DNA of 64,000 bases from Chrysaora quinquecirrha (GCA_014526335.1 JACTAT010000027.1:3399231-3463230), one strand, 5' to 3'. Shown: positions 10,613 through 21,636, counted from the stretch's first letter. Notes: generated by a model not told the origin, from the sequence alone. Numbers and translations: made by a program.

Positions 10613-10997
10613 GTGGGAAAAGACTTAATGTTAGACTTATTACACAGGTTTCAGTGTAATAAGTATTCGCAGCACCATATTTTGTTCTTGTTGTTGTTGG
10701 AAAGCTGCTCAAACGGTCAGTGTAGCGAATTGCTGTTGTTGTTCATGGTGAATTTAAGCAGGTCTTAAAAAAGCTATTGTTCAGCTATTAGCTACTATTT
10801 GTTTTAAGTCGAACATTGGACATTTTGCGTTGGGCGTTGAAGCGTTGACGAGCTGACCCAGAGTTGACCTGCGTCGCGTGGCCTCGTTTCCGTTTGGCGG
10901 GAAAATAACACTTTAATATTAGATCTTTTTCTGGGAAGCTTCACGTGTCCTCATGGCCGGGTAACTTTATCAGGTCAGGCACGTGAAACTTGAAAAC
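10613..10997. other. Inner unique sequence, possible promoter side
   Basis: Between the left array and the putative first exon. It includes a locally GC-rich stretch (about 10830-10990). No TATA box or other defined promoter element could be assigned. Confidence 0.25.
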
Positions 10998-11086
10998 ATG
11001 TTTCGTTTGCCATCGATCCCAGCAAAGAGGGAAGTCCTGCACGCAAATATTTTTCCACAGAGCTGCCAAGATTTGATATTTCGCAG
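10998..11086 (+). CDS. Putative first exon of a gene inside the element
   Basis: ATG at 10998 opens a frame MFRLPSIPAKREVLHANIFP then QSCQDLIFR, ending in phase 2 at CGCAG|GTGAAG. The phase matches an acceptor at 11436. The sequence is less AT-rich than its surroundings. It could be a captured host-gene piece (Pack-MULE style) or a transposon-specific gene. Confidence 0.35.
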
Positions 11087-11436
11087 GTGAAGGACAAAGT
11101 TCTGATCGGTAAGATTGCTTACACTATCTAGCCCTTCTTTACTTTATAACACAATACTTGCATTTATAAGGTACCTAGTCTACTATTACAACCGCCACAA
11201 CTTATAACTTCTAATAACGTCCTACAAGGACTTTTGTAAGGTAAACGTGGTGCAGAGTACTTGACAGTGGAATGTATCGAGGTTAAAAAAAAGCAAGAGA
11301 TGTTGATGTAAGCATAGTGATGTAAGTTATGTCCCTGATGCCGAGGATGATGCTGCACCTTTATCCTGAAATCCTGAAATGTACAGACTCAGCCCTCGCG
11401 TAGAATGAACATGAAGAATTAACAAGATTAATGGCA

Positions 11437-11747
11437 GTCTTTTGCAAAGTTGCCAGATATTGATGTCAATTCAAAATGTAATTCGTAATCCTCCTCTTGT
11501 GCAGCCAGATGACATCGTCGTTGTTTATCGAGATATAAGATCTTTCAGGGACCAGAAGACTGGAATACAGCAATGGTCTGAGCGTGAGCAAAATGTCCAT
11601 TTTCATTTCAGATTTACTTGTGTGAAGAAGAGAAATCCTCAGTTCCAGTGCTCAATGCTCCTAGTTCCAAACGAGTTCATTCCCCTACTTACTAGAGAGC
11701 ACATAGCAAGACTTGAAGCTGAGTTTGGTTGGCACCTAAGAGCGTAA
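11437..11747 (+). CDS. Putative second exon, unrecognised protein
   Basis: After acceptor ATGGCAG|T the phase-2 frame reads SLLQSCQILMSIQNVIRNPP, LVQPDDIVVVYRDIRSFRDQ and on to EFGWHLRA with TAA at 11745-11747. The composition is that of an ordinary soluble protein, with balanced charge and aromatic residues, unlike the repeats on either side. It would give about 130 residues with the first exon. I do not recognise the family. Confidence 0.5.
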
Positions 11748-11759
11748 ATCTCTTTCAAA

Positions 11760-12534
11760 TATTATAAGGAACAACTTTTGATGAACTTGTATTAGTTGTC
11801 TCTTCGTTTTGTGAATTCATTCAATTAAGTTACAGTAAGCATCTGCTATGTTTTCCATATACTCAGAATAGACTATCTGCAGCCAATTTAAGTGACTTTT
11901 CAAATAAGAAAATCAGCCCTGAAAAATTATTAGCAAACTAATTTGAAAACAAAACAAGAAATCATCAGACAGAATGTATTGTTTCCCGCTCTTACTCGAT
12001 TTCGTAGCTTGCAGTTAGTTCTTTGAGACACACTAATCGTGCAATTTGACTGTTTTTTGGCCTTCAACAAAGGAAAAAGTGCATTTGTTTGCAAAAATTT
12101 ACTAATAATTTTGAACACATTAAAAGATTAATGTATAGGTTAATCTGTAGGTGCCGTACACGCAGCGATCTTTCTAAATGTATTTCTTGTTATATATTTG
12201 GTATATTAAGGATTTAATTCAATTTAATACATTTTTAAACATATTTCAGTTTTTAGTAGACGGTGGTCGACAGTTTTAGTTATAGTTTTTTGCTACGTTT
12301 AAAATTTTTGTTCCGTTGTTGCCAGCTTGTACTTGAAAATAAAGCACAATCTGAAATAATGTCGTTCTTCCTGTTGAATTCTAAAGTCTTGGTAGATGTC
12401 ACCATGACTTGGTGTCTCATTGAATACTTTGAAAAAGAGAGACCCTCTCTTATTAAAAGTACTTGTTCAAGTTGCAAACAGATGTTACTGATGGCAATTT
12501 AGAATCAAATTTTGAATGAAAATAAAATGTGATC
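11760..12534. other. Inner sequence of the inverted-repeat element
   Basis: AT-rich sequence following the putative gene up to the right array. Open frames here (for example 12263-12502) show no motif. Nothing assigned. Confidence 0.3.
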
Positions 12535-13392
12535 CTGCCAATCCCGGTCATTCCAGCTTCGTTCCCGTTGTTCCCCCTTCATTCCCGGTGATTCCCACCA
12601 CGTTCCCCCAGTTCCTGCTACATTCCCGCTTTGTTCCCACCTTGTTCCTCATGTTCCCACTTTGTTCCTCATGTTCCCGCCTTGTTCCTGCCTTGTTCCT
12701 CATGTTCCTACTTTGTTCCTCATGTTCCTACTTTGTTCCTCATGTTCCCACTTTGTTCCCGCCTTGTTCCTCATGTTCCCGCCTTGTTCCCTGCCTTGTT
12801 CCTCATGTTCCCTTTGTTCCCACCTTGTTCCTCATGTTCCCTTTGTTCCCGCCTTGTTCCTCATGTTCCCACCTTGTTCCTCATGTTCCCACTTTGTTCC
12901 CGCCTTGTTCCTCATGTTCCCACTTTGTTCCCGCCTTGTTCCTCATGTTCCCACCTTGTTCCTCATGTTCCTACTTTGTTCCCGCCTTGTTCCTCATGTT
13001 CCTACTTTGTTCCCGCCTTGTTCCTCATGTTCCTACTTTGTTCCTCATGTTCCCACTTTGTTCCTGCCTTGTTCCTCATGTTCCCACCTTGTTCCTCATG
13101 TTCCTACTTTGTTCCCGCCTTGTTCCTCATGTTCCTACTTTGTTCCCGCCTTGTTCCTCATGTTCCTACTTTGTTCCTCATGTTCCCACTTTGTTCCCGC
13201 CTTGTTCCTCATGTTCCCACCTTGTTCCTCATGTTCCTACTTTGTTCCCGCCTTGTTCCTCATGTTCCTACTTTGTTCCCGCCTTGTTCCTCATGTTCCT
13301 ACTTTGTTCCCGCCTTGTTCCTCATGTTCCTACTTTGTTCCCGCCTTGTTCCTCATGTTCCTACTTTGTTCCTCATGTTCCCGTTGTTCCTG
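12535..13392. repeat. Right-arm GGAACA minisatellite (inverted)
   Basis: Reads TTGTTCCTCATGTTCCCAC and related words, the complement of the left array. The first ~60 bp are more diverged. The three long overlapping plus-strand frames (low-complexity P, F, L, S, C, V peptides) are by-products of the repeat. Confidence 0.93.
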
Positions 13393-13407
13393 ATTTTAGA
13401 GATAGCC

Positions 13408-13690
13408 GGTAAAAGTTGCTTCACATTTTTTCTGTGATCGAAGACAACGAGAGAATATGACAGTGTAAAATCCCTTGCAAGTTGCTCGTAGTTGCTTGAA
13501 GATGAGGTTTCTGCGAGGTTTTTAATCCGCTTTAATTGACCATCACAGAGTTTTCATTTGATCGCTGATCAAATTGTTCCTCTTTAATTCTTTATCCTTC
13601 AAGCAACTACGATTAACTTGTAAGGGGTTTTACACTGTCATATTCTCTCGTTGTCCGCGATCACAGAAAAAATGTGAAGCAACTTTTACC
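13408..13690. repeat. Hairpin present only in the right arm
   Basis: GGTAAAAGTTGCTTCACA begins a ~95-bp arm whose complement ends at 13690, with ~90 bp between. The left arm goes straight from ggtaaaagt to ggctatctc (near 9823-9842) without it, so the hairpin was either inserted on the right or lost on the left. No clear TSD. Confidence 0.75.
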
Positions 13691-13899
13691 TGAAGATGCT
13701 AGTGTAATCCGGCCTTAACAATTGTTATCATACCTTCTGAGCATTTGCAGAAACAACAAACCTCCAGCAAACTCATTAGTTATTCATGACCTGCACAAGA
13801 GCACAAGTCTAAATCTCCGTTCACTTTTCTCAACACTGTCACATTTTGGTTATGAATTCGTGTTCGGATAAAAAAAGATTTAGACTTAGGGTAAGTCTA

Positions 13900-13908
13900 A
13901 CTGACCTC
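13900..13908. repeat. 9-bp target-site duplication, right copy
   Basis: ACTGACCTC, identical to 9393-9401. Confidence 0.75.
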
Positions 13909-13909
13909 T

Positions 13910-15457
13910 GGTGCAATATGGTGCTTCTATCTGCAATATTGACCACATAATTCCGGAAAATATGCTACGAGGTCATTAACGACCCCCATTGTCCCTAAAG
14001 AGTTAAACGCATTTTTTATAAGAAACTCTTTGTAAGAAACCGAGACTCTCGAATGGCCAAAAAATTATGAAATTCCCGTACTGAAATTGTTTTGCGTAGG
14101 AAAAGTTTACCTTAGAGAGACAGCGAAAAATTTTTTTTCCCATTTTTGTCTTCAATAAGGCATTCTGTGACAAGCAGAAAATTAGGAAATCCATAGATAG
14201 GTAATCGAATGCGATCAATAAATGGTTTGGAAAATCTTTCAGACAGAATAACTATGTTGCCAATATGGAAATTCAAGAAACTCTTAAGAAGCTCTCACTA
14301 CTCAAAGTCTGAAAATTTTAAGAAACTTAACTTGCAGTACTGGATCAACTTTTTAGTTTCCTGTAAAAATCTGTGTATCTGGACCAACATTATTCGATAA
14401 TCTGTTTTCAACTTTCGAGCCCCCATGTCAAAAAACAAGGAAGCCTAAATAAAAAACCTCTACACGGCTACGATTTTCTATAAATAAAAGTCATGAGATG
14501 TCTATAATCGGAAAGATTTTGAAATCCCAAGTGATATCTAGCGCACGCGAGGAACTTCGCCATTTGAGTTGTAGCTTTGTGATTTTTTCAAGGAACTTCT
14601 TTTTGAGGAGGAAGACAAACCTCTCTGTTTTCAAAAACAAGTAAAAACCTAGTCTACGTGCTGACCATTTTTCCTCTCGAGGCAAAAAAGATTTTCAATG
14701 CCCTCAAAAAGCACGCAAAACGGCTTGCGCGAACCAAATTTTCTTTACTGAAATGTTCTCTTTTCGACAAAATATGGGAAGCCAAAAATATTGGCATTTG
14801 GTAAACCTAGAAAGACGGGAAAGAAAATTACTCTAGAATATCCAAAATAGAACAAGTTTCATGCGGTTTATTCTAAGAAAACTTTGAAGTGGCAATGAGG
14901 AGAAGAAAAGCTTCGAGGCTTTGAGGCTTGGTCTTCCTCGTGGGAAGCCTTCGAGAAATTTGCTGAGGATTTTTGCAAAATGTCGGGAGCAATATTATAA
15001 TATTACTTTACCTTTTTCTCTGTAGTTTTATTATTTAGACGCCATGATTTTGTCGTCTTCGTGATGTGAGCGATTACTGAAGCTCCAAAACAGCCCCAAA
15101 GACATTTGCAAAACGTTGCAGAAACATTGTCTCCTTGCCTTTTCCTTGAAAGATTTCTTGGCCACACGCGGCCGAGGACCAAAAATGAATGGGACTGGGA
15201 CAGAAACTGGAACTGGTACCAGGACTTGGACCCATATCGCAACGGATGTGACGTCAGACATTTGTTTCATGCAAATTTTGTTTAATATCTATCTTAAACT
15301 ACTATATATGCCGATGGCGGAAACATATATACAGTTACATGTGTTATATGCAGGTATATACAGGTGTTTCAAAAAAATGAACCCGGCAAAGAAACTTTCG
15401 TACCAAGAGCATGAAATTTGTTACGCCTATCTGGGAAGGAATGACAATTATGCTGGC
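13910..15457. other. Intergenic stretch, no gene recognised
   Basis: At 14010-14345 the word taagaaac(t) recurs beside ataagaaactc, suggesting a decayed member of the word-type MITEs. Around 15170-15255 there is a short run of variants of ggaactggtacc / gggactgggac. No supported coding region. Confidence 0.4.
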
Positions 15458-15470
15458 ATCAATTAATAAT

Positions 15471-15680
15471 ACAGCACAATTTTGGAAAAGATTCAGTACC
15501 ATGAAGAGAGAGACAATTTTAATACGTTTCGGGCATTACCCTTTATCAAGCCTGGTCTTGATAAAGGGTAATGCCCGAAACGTCGTAAAATTGTCTCTCT
15601 CTTCATGGTACTGAATCTTTTTCAAAAATTGTGCTGTTTATTCATTCTTAAGTACCACACGCTACACCTTTATATTATTT
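15471..15680. mobile_element. PLE terminus inserted as a palindrome, with TSD
   Basis: atcaattaataat flanks it at 15458-15470 and 15681-15693 (13-bp TSD). Arms 15471-15550 and 15557-15637 are near-perfect inverted copies of the PLE end at 8440-8565, separated by cctggt. The right arm continues through the PLE tail (cattcttaagtaccacacgc). It is a non-autonomous insertion made only of the terminal segment, arranged head to head. Confidence 0.85.
15557..15597 (+). ncRNA. Hammerhead-like core in the palindrome
   Basis: TTGATAAA is followed by the stem-loop GGGTAATGCCC, then GAAACGTC. This differs from the hammerhead core CUGANGA..GAAA at two positions. PLEs are known to carry such motifs. The substitutions probably impair cleavage. 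Confidence 0.35.
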
Positions 15681-15693
15681 ATCAATTAATAAT

Positions 15694-16475
15694 GTTTTAC
15701 TTTGCATTCACGTATGAATAACACTAGGAAGAACCAAACTGTTGACAATATTTTTTATTCAACACAAGAACAGTGAATTATGTTTCAATAAGCACAAGCA
15801 CAAAAAGCACAACTCGCCATAAACAATTTCTTAAACGTTTTTGTCCTTCTATGCCCTTCTATGTCCTTTTGTCCTTCTGTGGATACACACGCTTGCGAAT
15901 CTTTACGCACTACCGTGGTCGTATATTTTGCGTACTGTGGTGGTGTTTTTTGCGTACTGTGGTGGATACGCACTACTGTGGTGGGTTGTTATGCTTGATG
16001 CGGTGGTGTTTTTTGCGTGGCGGACGGATTTATTTCAAAATTTGAGTGTTAGCAAAGCGAGTCGTTGTTGGGCATTTCGAAAAAGGTTGTTATTTGTGTG
16101 AAACTGAAATTTGAAGAGGAGGAAGCAGGAGAAAAGACAGCAAGGCGATTTCGTGCCATTTCGGACCAACTCTTGTACGTCCAGGGAGCGTACCCTAAAG
16201 AATATTGACAGGGGGCTTGGCTTATTTTTTTGGGGCTGCGGATTTTCCATTTATTTTTCTTGTGTTACGATCTCGCTACAAGTCATTTTCTTGGCATCTA
16301 ACGTTGTCACATTTGGACAGGGTTTTGGAAAATACTAAACCGGGTACAAAACTAAACTCTTCACGGTCAGATGATTCGTGACTCATTAATTGAAACAATG
16401 ATATTTGTGTCTAAATAACCCCAGTTTGTTTTTGCCTTTCTTGTTTGTCAGAATGAAATAAGGATTTATTTTTTG
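15694..16475. other. Intergenic stretch, no gene recognised
   Basis: A G/T-rich patch (tgcgtactgtggtgg variants, 15905-16010) resembles 44690-44780. No supported feature. Confidence 0.35.
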
Positions 16476-16479
16476 GGGA

Positions 16480-16755
16480 TTCTAATTCAACACCTTCTTT
16501 TTAGTGTTGAAGCAAAGTTTTTTGCTTCTGATCCTTAAGATATTGATTTTTTAGTTGTTAAAAGTTTTAAATTCATAAAGGATTTGAGAGTGAAAAATCA
16601 CTGGGGGTGAAAATTTACACCCTCACTCATTTTAAACGGTCAAATCCCTTATAAATTTTCAAACCTTTAATCGCTATAGAATCAACATCGTAAGGACAAA
16701 AGCATAAGAAATTGCCTCAAAACTAGAAAGAAGGAGCTGAATTAGAATCAATCTA
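16480..16755. mobile_element. MITE-like palindrome, copy of the 25238 family
   Basis: Near-palindromic sequence (ggatttgagagtgaaaaatc ... acggtcaaatccctta, with tgggggtga/tttacaccct at the centre) matching the inside of 25238-25655. The TAGACCATTTC termini are missing, so it is an end-truncated copy. Confidence 0.6.
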
Positions 16756-17332
16756 TTTTTAAACTATTTTTAAACAGATAACAGTATTTGTTTTGAGTGT
16801 CTTCGAAAACGTCTGGGCCGAGCCCCTTGTCATGTTCACCGCAGAGAACACTCCCTGGGCTCGTATACGTAAGAATTATCAATGCGAGTTGTTTGCAGAA
16901 GACTGGATGGAATGACGACTGTTTATTCCTTTATAACTTTATAGGATTTCTTTAATTATTCAAAAATTATATGTTATATTCAATAATTTCGTTAACAGCC
17001 ACGGTTGCTAATTGTAATGATACAAAGAAATAGTAATAGTTTTCATTTACACGATATGATTTCTACATTATCGTTTTTTTTAACTTTACATATGTTTCAT
17101 TGATTAAAAAACATAATCGTATCTAACACGTGACCTAGTATTCTTCTATATATGACCTAATATTCATCAACATTATCTTGACTCTCGACTGACCTGTTTA
17201 TGACTAAGATTTCTTTAATTATTAAAAGTCATAACTCGTATTTATTTTCTTTTACAGCCACGGTTGCTAATGATGATGAGACAAAAGGTATTCCTTACAA
17301 AGTATGTAATGTATATATGAAGTTGCCACATG

Positions 17333-17692
17333 CATATGGCGCGCAAAAATCACCACAATTTGATAAACACATATCCAAGGCTAGTCATGGTAAGTGGTGA
17401 CTATCATACGGTGGATAAACCCAGTTTATCACCAGATAAACCCACTTTATCTGTTGGTAAACCCACTTTATCTGTTTATTTCAAAGCCCTCTCAAAGACA
17501 TCAATATCGCATTTTCAAAATTGATCCTATCTTGTCGTAAATTCTTCTCTTCAAAACAGGTCTGAATTAGCAGATAAGTAGGTAGCGAAATATTACTTTT
17601 TCTGTTTGAATACAAAATATTTCAGAAAAATTAGGTTTATCAACAGATAAAGTGGGTTTATCTAACTGTGGTGATTTTCGCGCTCCATATGC
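17333..17692. mobile_element. MITE with repeated word gataaaccc
   Basis: Inverted ends atatggcgcgcaaaaatcac / gtgattttcgcgctccatat. The words gataaaccca and ctttatctg recur several times inside in both orientations. No transposase. Confidence 0.7.
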
Positions 17693-17794
17693 CACCAGCC
17701 AATTACATTCCAAACCACAGAGAACTCTAAGCAAGCAAGCAGTTGTCCTCAAAATGCATGTGAGATATCTTGGGCCTCCATAATATTCGCCACT

Positions 17795-18174
17795 TACACT
17801 CTTTTTTTTTTATAAGAATAAAGTTTATAAGAATATTGAGGCTCAGAATCATCCAATTTTTAAGAATATTGTAAGAATATGCTCAGCCTCAGCTTGCATT
17901 ATTTGTGTCTCATTTTTCAGAAGTTGCCTGTTTCGCAATGTTAAAACGAAACTTCATGATTGTTGACAACATTCTTATTGTTATAATAGTTGAATTTTTC
18001 TTTCGCTCCGCCATTTCCTCGTAATTTTTCTTTTAACTATGTTCCCCTGAAACCATATCATGTTTGAAAAAATAAGAATACTTTAAGAATATTTTCAGGC
18101 TCAAAACGAAAATTTCTTAAGAATATTGAGGCTGGGCAAAATTTATAGTATTCTTATAAAAAGAAAAGAGTGTA
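17795..18174. mobile_element. TA-flanked MITE, word taagaatattgag
   Basis: Ends TACACTCTTTTTT / AAAGAAAAGAGTGTA. The word taagaatatt recurs at least six times inside, mostly next to gaggct/cagcctc. The outer TA would be the TSD, as in Tc1/mariner-type MITEs. Confidence 0.75.
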
Positions 18175-18245
18175 TTTCATGACCCGATGTTGCATCGTAT
18201 GGCCACCCATGTTGCAGCTTGCAACATTTGTTTTAAGATGTTGCG

Positions 18246-18928
18246 TTAAGCCAGGGCCAAACGACGCAAAGTTTTTGCAATATCTGTTTCGTAAATTCGC
18301 AAAGGTATATTTACCCTGGTGGCCAAACGCTGCGACATTTCAAATGCAACATTTGGCTGCGTTATCAAAAATGAACTGGAAACAAACCAATGATTTTATT
18401 TCTATGGTTATCATGCTTTTGGCGCTATAGTTGCTTGCTTTACGCATGCGTGCGTGTAACAAATGTTGCAATGCCCGACCAAACAATGTAGCATGATGTT
18501 GCGCGTTGCAACATTTTTGACCGTTTTCAAACTTCACGCAACATCGTACAACAAATGTTGCACGCTGCAAGATGGGTGGCCAAATGTCGCAACATCGGGG
18601 CGGCAACGAATGTTGTATCCAAATGTTGCATCGTTTGGCCGGAGCTTTAAATGTTAAAACGATTAAAATTGTTGCACCACGAAACATAATGTTTACATCA
18701 TTTGGCCGGATCTTGCAACATTTGTTACACGCACGCATGCATGTAGAGAGTAACTATAGCGCCAAGTCAAAAGCATGGTTACCAAAGAATCAACATCATT
18801 GGTCGTTTCCAGCTCATTTTTAATAACGCACACAAATTTTGCCTTTGAAATGTTGCAGCGTTTGGCCACCAGGGTAAATTTACCTTTCCAAATGTTGGAT
18901 GAAATGTCCTGTCGTTTGGCCGGGCTTA
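18246..18928. mobile_element. Foldback element with ~240-bp inverted arms
   Basis: Ends TTAAGCCAGGGCCAAACGAC and the complement GTCGTTTGGCCGGGCTTA. The arms continue (ttaccctggtggccaaacgc; cataacaaaaatgaactgga; acgcatgcgtgcgtgtaaca) and meet in a centre rich in tgttgca and gtttggcc words. No coding content. Confidence 0.8.
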
Positions 18929-19156
18929 CTAATATTAATATTAATGACATGTACTTATTTTGAGAATATACAGAAAAAAACATTGTCCCCACAATGATTT
19001 TGTGGTGTACAAGTCCCAACTATGTAGGTCATGTCGACGTGTATGTTCCTGTGTATCCATATAAATTTTACGCTTCCTTTTCTTCCTTTTATTTAACCAT
19101 TTCTGATAGATCGATCTGCAAGTCAAGATGAAAGAAACGTAACTCTTTATCAATAA

Positions 19157-19546
19157 TTGCTCTATTAAATGCCAATATCTAATACAACGCCCCCGTCTTA
19201 AGTTAGAAAGGCGAGTTTATTGGAGTTTTCCTTGATTAAACAATTTTAAGGAAACTTATAATGACAAGGGTTGATTTTACGGCTTTCTGCATATTTCATT
19301 CAGATAAGCAAATTATGAAATGAGGGAAATATCCTATAATTAACGAAAACCGACTTGAAGCTATATTGATGTGCTATAGAAAACTTTTGAAAGTCTATTG
19401 TATATCAAAAAGTGAATATGCGAATTTCTTATTAATTTAATAGCTAAATGCCGAGAATCTATTAAACGCCCCTCTCCAATTAACGGCCTCTTATAAATCT
19501 AATAAAAATCAAATAAACGCCCAGGGTGTTTATTAGAGCATTAATG
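19157..19546. mobile_element. MITE-like element, word aaacgccc
   Basis: Imperfect inverted ends ttgctctattaaatgcc / ggtgtttattagagcatt. The word (a)aacgccc occurs four times inside. Boundaries approximate. Confidence 0.5.
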
Positions 19547-19867
19547 GTATTTAAAGAACTTGAATAATGATCTTTTTATCGATTTCTTTATTGTTTTAAA
19601 TTTGAACTCCATTGGTTGCATTTCAACTTAATTTATATTTAAAGATCTTTTAAAATTTATATAAAAAAACTAACAGAAATACTAGAAAAATCGGACGCAA
19701 AAATATAGACGAATTTATTACTAGCACATTGAGGCCTTTTTAACTTAACTTTTCATATTCACGTTAAAGCATATTTTAGGTTTATGAACTGTATACAAAA
19801 TACATCATATACCTTAAGAATTAATTACAGTCTATCTAGGTATGCATCACTGGCCGCTGCAAGTTAT

Positions 19868-20240
19868 TACACGTTTTTTTTTTATAAGGAACCTTTGGTC
19901 TGAGTTGAGGCTGGAGTTCCTTAATTTTTCAACAAAATGAGGATGAAAGTTCCTTATACTGTTCCTTGTCGTGGGATATGTATAAATACTAATTTTTACA
20001 GCAAATTCATAGAAACTATTCTTCATTTCTAATTTTAAGTATAAATAAGGCCTTTTGGGGAAGAACGATGGGAAATATATTGTACTTCTGTTCCTTTTTC
20101 ATACAAACCGTCTTGTTCTTTAAAAAAGAGTTCCTTAGTTTTTCATCCGAGCCTCGACAGTTCCTTAAAGTTCCTTAATTTTTGGGAATTTTCAGCCTCG
20201 AGTTCCTTATAAAGGTGTTCCTTATAAAAAAAAACGTGTA
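19868..20240. mobile_element. TA-flanked MITE, word gttcctta
   Basis: Ends TACACGTTTTTTTTTTATAAGG / CCTTATAAAAAAAAACGTGTA. gttcctta/taaggaac repeats at both sides; copies of the same family at 26961, 29029 and 30844. Confidence 0.8.
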
Positions 20241-20374
20241 TCAAATAAATGCTTCGCCCTGAAATATATCCGGAAATATAGTTTAAAGTTTTTGATATCT
20301 TATCCGGAAAGAAGAAAGAAAGGTATTGTTGTTCACGGCAAGTTTACAAAAACGGGGCTACGTGACTACATCGA

Positions 20375-20776
20375 TACACGTAATTTTTTTTATAAGAAAC
20401 CGGTTTATAAGAAACCTAGAACTAGACACCCCAAAAGTTAAGAATCTTTTTGAACTAGGAGGAAGGAGTTAAGAAACTTAAGAAATTTTTGTGCCAGCTT
20501 TCCAACTTACTAATTTCACATTTTGTGGGCGTAGTAGCTAATCAATTCTCAAGCATTTCCTTGCGATTTCTCGCACCAGCATGGCTAATTCTTTGTAATA
20601 CAATAATATTAATAATTTGCTTGCTATATTCACGTTTTTTTATCGTTTTTACTACAATTTATTTCCATTAAGTTAAGAAATAGTTAAGAAACTTTTAGAA
20701 CTAAAATTGGGCCAAAGATTAAGAAACTTTTAGAACGAGGCCCCGAGCTAGGTTTCTTATAAAACAAAAACGTGTA
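20375..20776. mobile_element. TA-flanked MITE, word taagaaact
   Basis: Ends TACACGTAATTTTTTTTATAAG / CTTATAAAACAAAAACGTGTA. taagaaact recurs at least six times inside. Same termini as the element at 19868 but a different inner word. Confidence 0.8.
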
Positions 20777-20846
20777 GTGGAAATATTTCATTTCAGAAGA
20801 GGGGTAAATTCGTTTCAAGCCATGCGAATTTGGACAAGAAAAGGGA

Positions 20847-20852
20847 TTTATT
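20847..20852 (-). promoter_or_regulatory. Possible polyadenylation signal of the PARP gene
   Basis: AATAAA on the minus strand, about 230 nt past the stop codon at 21080-21082 and just before the MITE at 20776. Position plausible; no other evidence. Confidence 0.35.
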
Positions 20853-21079
20853 TGTAAATGATAAATTCATGATAGTTTAGTTTACCATCAACTTAAAAAA
20901 GTCTTTCTTAAGTAGCTAACGCACTAACATTTTCTACACAGTAATAGAATAGCTCAATTTTAACCATATCTTTACATCACCTTGCCTCGAATATGAAGCA
21001 CTACAATTATGTAAAACAAAGCTTAGAACACTTTGTTAAATATATGCAAAATAGTATACATAACCTATACATACCAGCT

Positions 21080-21232
21080 CTACTTAAAATATACAACATA
21101 GGCCGGGTATGATTGCATGTCATTGAAAATGACATACATTCTCGGCCAGTCGGTGTTATCGGTGGCTGAGTCACACCCGGCCGGTGGCTCCTTCAATCCA
21201 CGTTTGCCGTTTCCGGCCTGTCCAACAAGTAC
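21080..21232 (-). CDS. PARP gene, last coding exon (C-terminus of catalytic domain)
   Basis: After acceptor TTTTGCAG the exon reads VLVGQAGNGKRGLKEPPAGC, DSATDNTDWPRM, then YVIFNDMQSYPAYVVYFK and TAG. It matches the end of PARP domains (VLxG..PP..DS.xDN..P..YVIFxDxQxYPxYLI.F). The position of the PARP1 catalytic Glu appears to hold Met (PRM-YVIF), as expected for a mono-ADP-ribosyltransferase rather than a polymerase. 51 codons including stop; entry phase 0. Confidence 0.95.
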   Translation of the reverse strand, partial: VLVGQAGNGKRGLKEPPAGCDSATDNTDWPRMYVIFNDMQSYPAYVVYFK

Positions 21233-21529
21233 CTGCAAAAGAATAGGTCACTTTTTTACTTGAAGTTGTTTGTTTGGCCTGTGTTACTATGGGCAGTATG
21301 GGGGTGAAAGTTCTTACGTAAAGGGTCGTTTAAAATATGAATAATTTAGGGTCATGTTTTCCCTTGCCTTGAAAAAACTCGGATGCAAAGATCATTAAGG
21401 GTCCTTATCTCGAAAAATTAAAGTAAACCTTTCACAACACGAGAAAAAAGCATTCTGCGAAAGAATATTATTAGAGCATTAGCTAAATGCCAAAATAGCA
21501 AAGAAAACGTTAGTACTTTAGTCACAAAC

Positions 21530-21636
21530 CTTGGTAACAATTAAATGTCTCAAGCCATGGGCGTCGGGAGGTTTAGCATATTCAGCCGAATACGCAGACA
21601 TCGTGGCGAAATATACCCCGTACCCGTATCCGGCTG
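21530..21636 (-). CDS. PARP gene, exon with the catalytic Tyr loop
   Basis: Phase 1 in, phase 0 out (107 bp). Reads AGYGYGVYFATMSAYSAEYA then KPPDAHGLRHLIVTK, matching the PARP signature YGxGVYFAxxxxYSxxYxxPDxxGxxxM. The Tyr of GVYFA corresponds to the second residue of the H-Y-E triad, involved in NAD+ binding. The donor is AAG|GTTTGTG, weaker than the others. Confidence 0.95.

Larger units (their letters stand above)
9402..13899. mobile_element. ~4.5-kb Mutator-like element, non-autonomous, inverted minisatellite arms
   Basis: Both ends carry an inverted copy of TAGACTTACCCTAAGTCTAA, extending through a matching ~40 bp and then with gaps across about 150 bp (for example gagaaaagtgaacggagatt at ~9483 and its complement near 13810). 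The arms converge again at cggattacactagcatcttc (9806; complement near 13700). Each arm then holds a GGAACA-word minisatellite in opposite orientation. A 9-bp TSD surrounds the element. No transposase was seen inside. The terminal 17 bp are themselves palindromic. Long TIRs with a 9-bp TSD point to the Mutator superfamily; a generic foldback element is the alternative. Confidence 0.75.

Noticed and set aside
9807..13437. Long low-complexity frames (P, F, L, S, C, V-rich) over the two minisatellite arms
   Set aside because: By-products of the GGAACA repeat; three frames are open at once over the same DNA.
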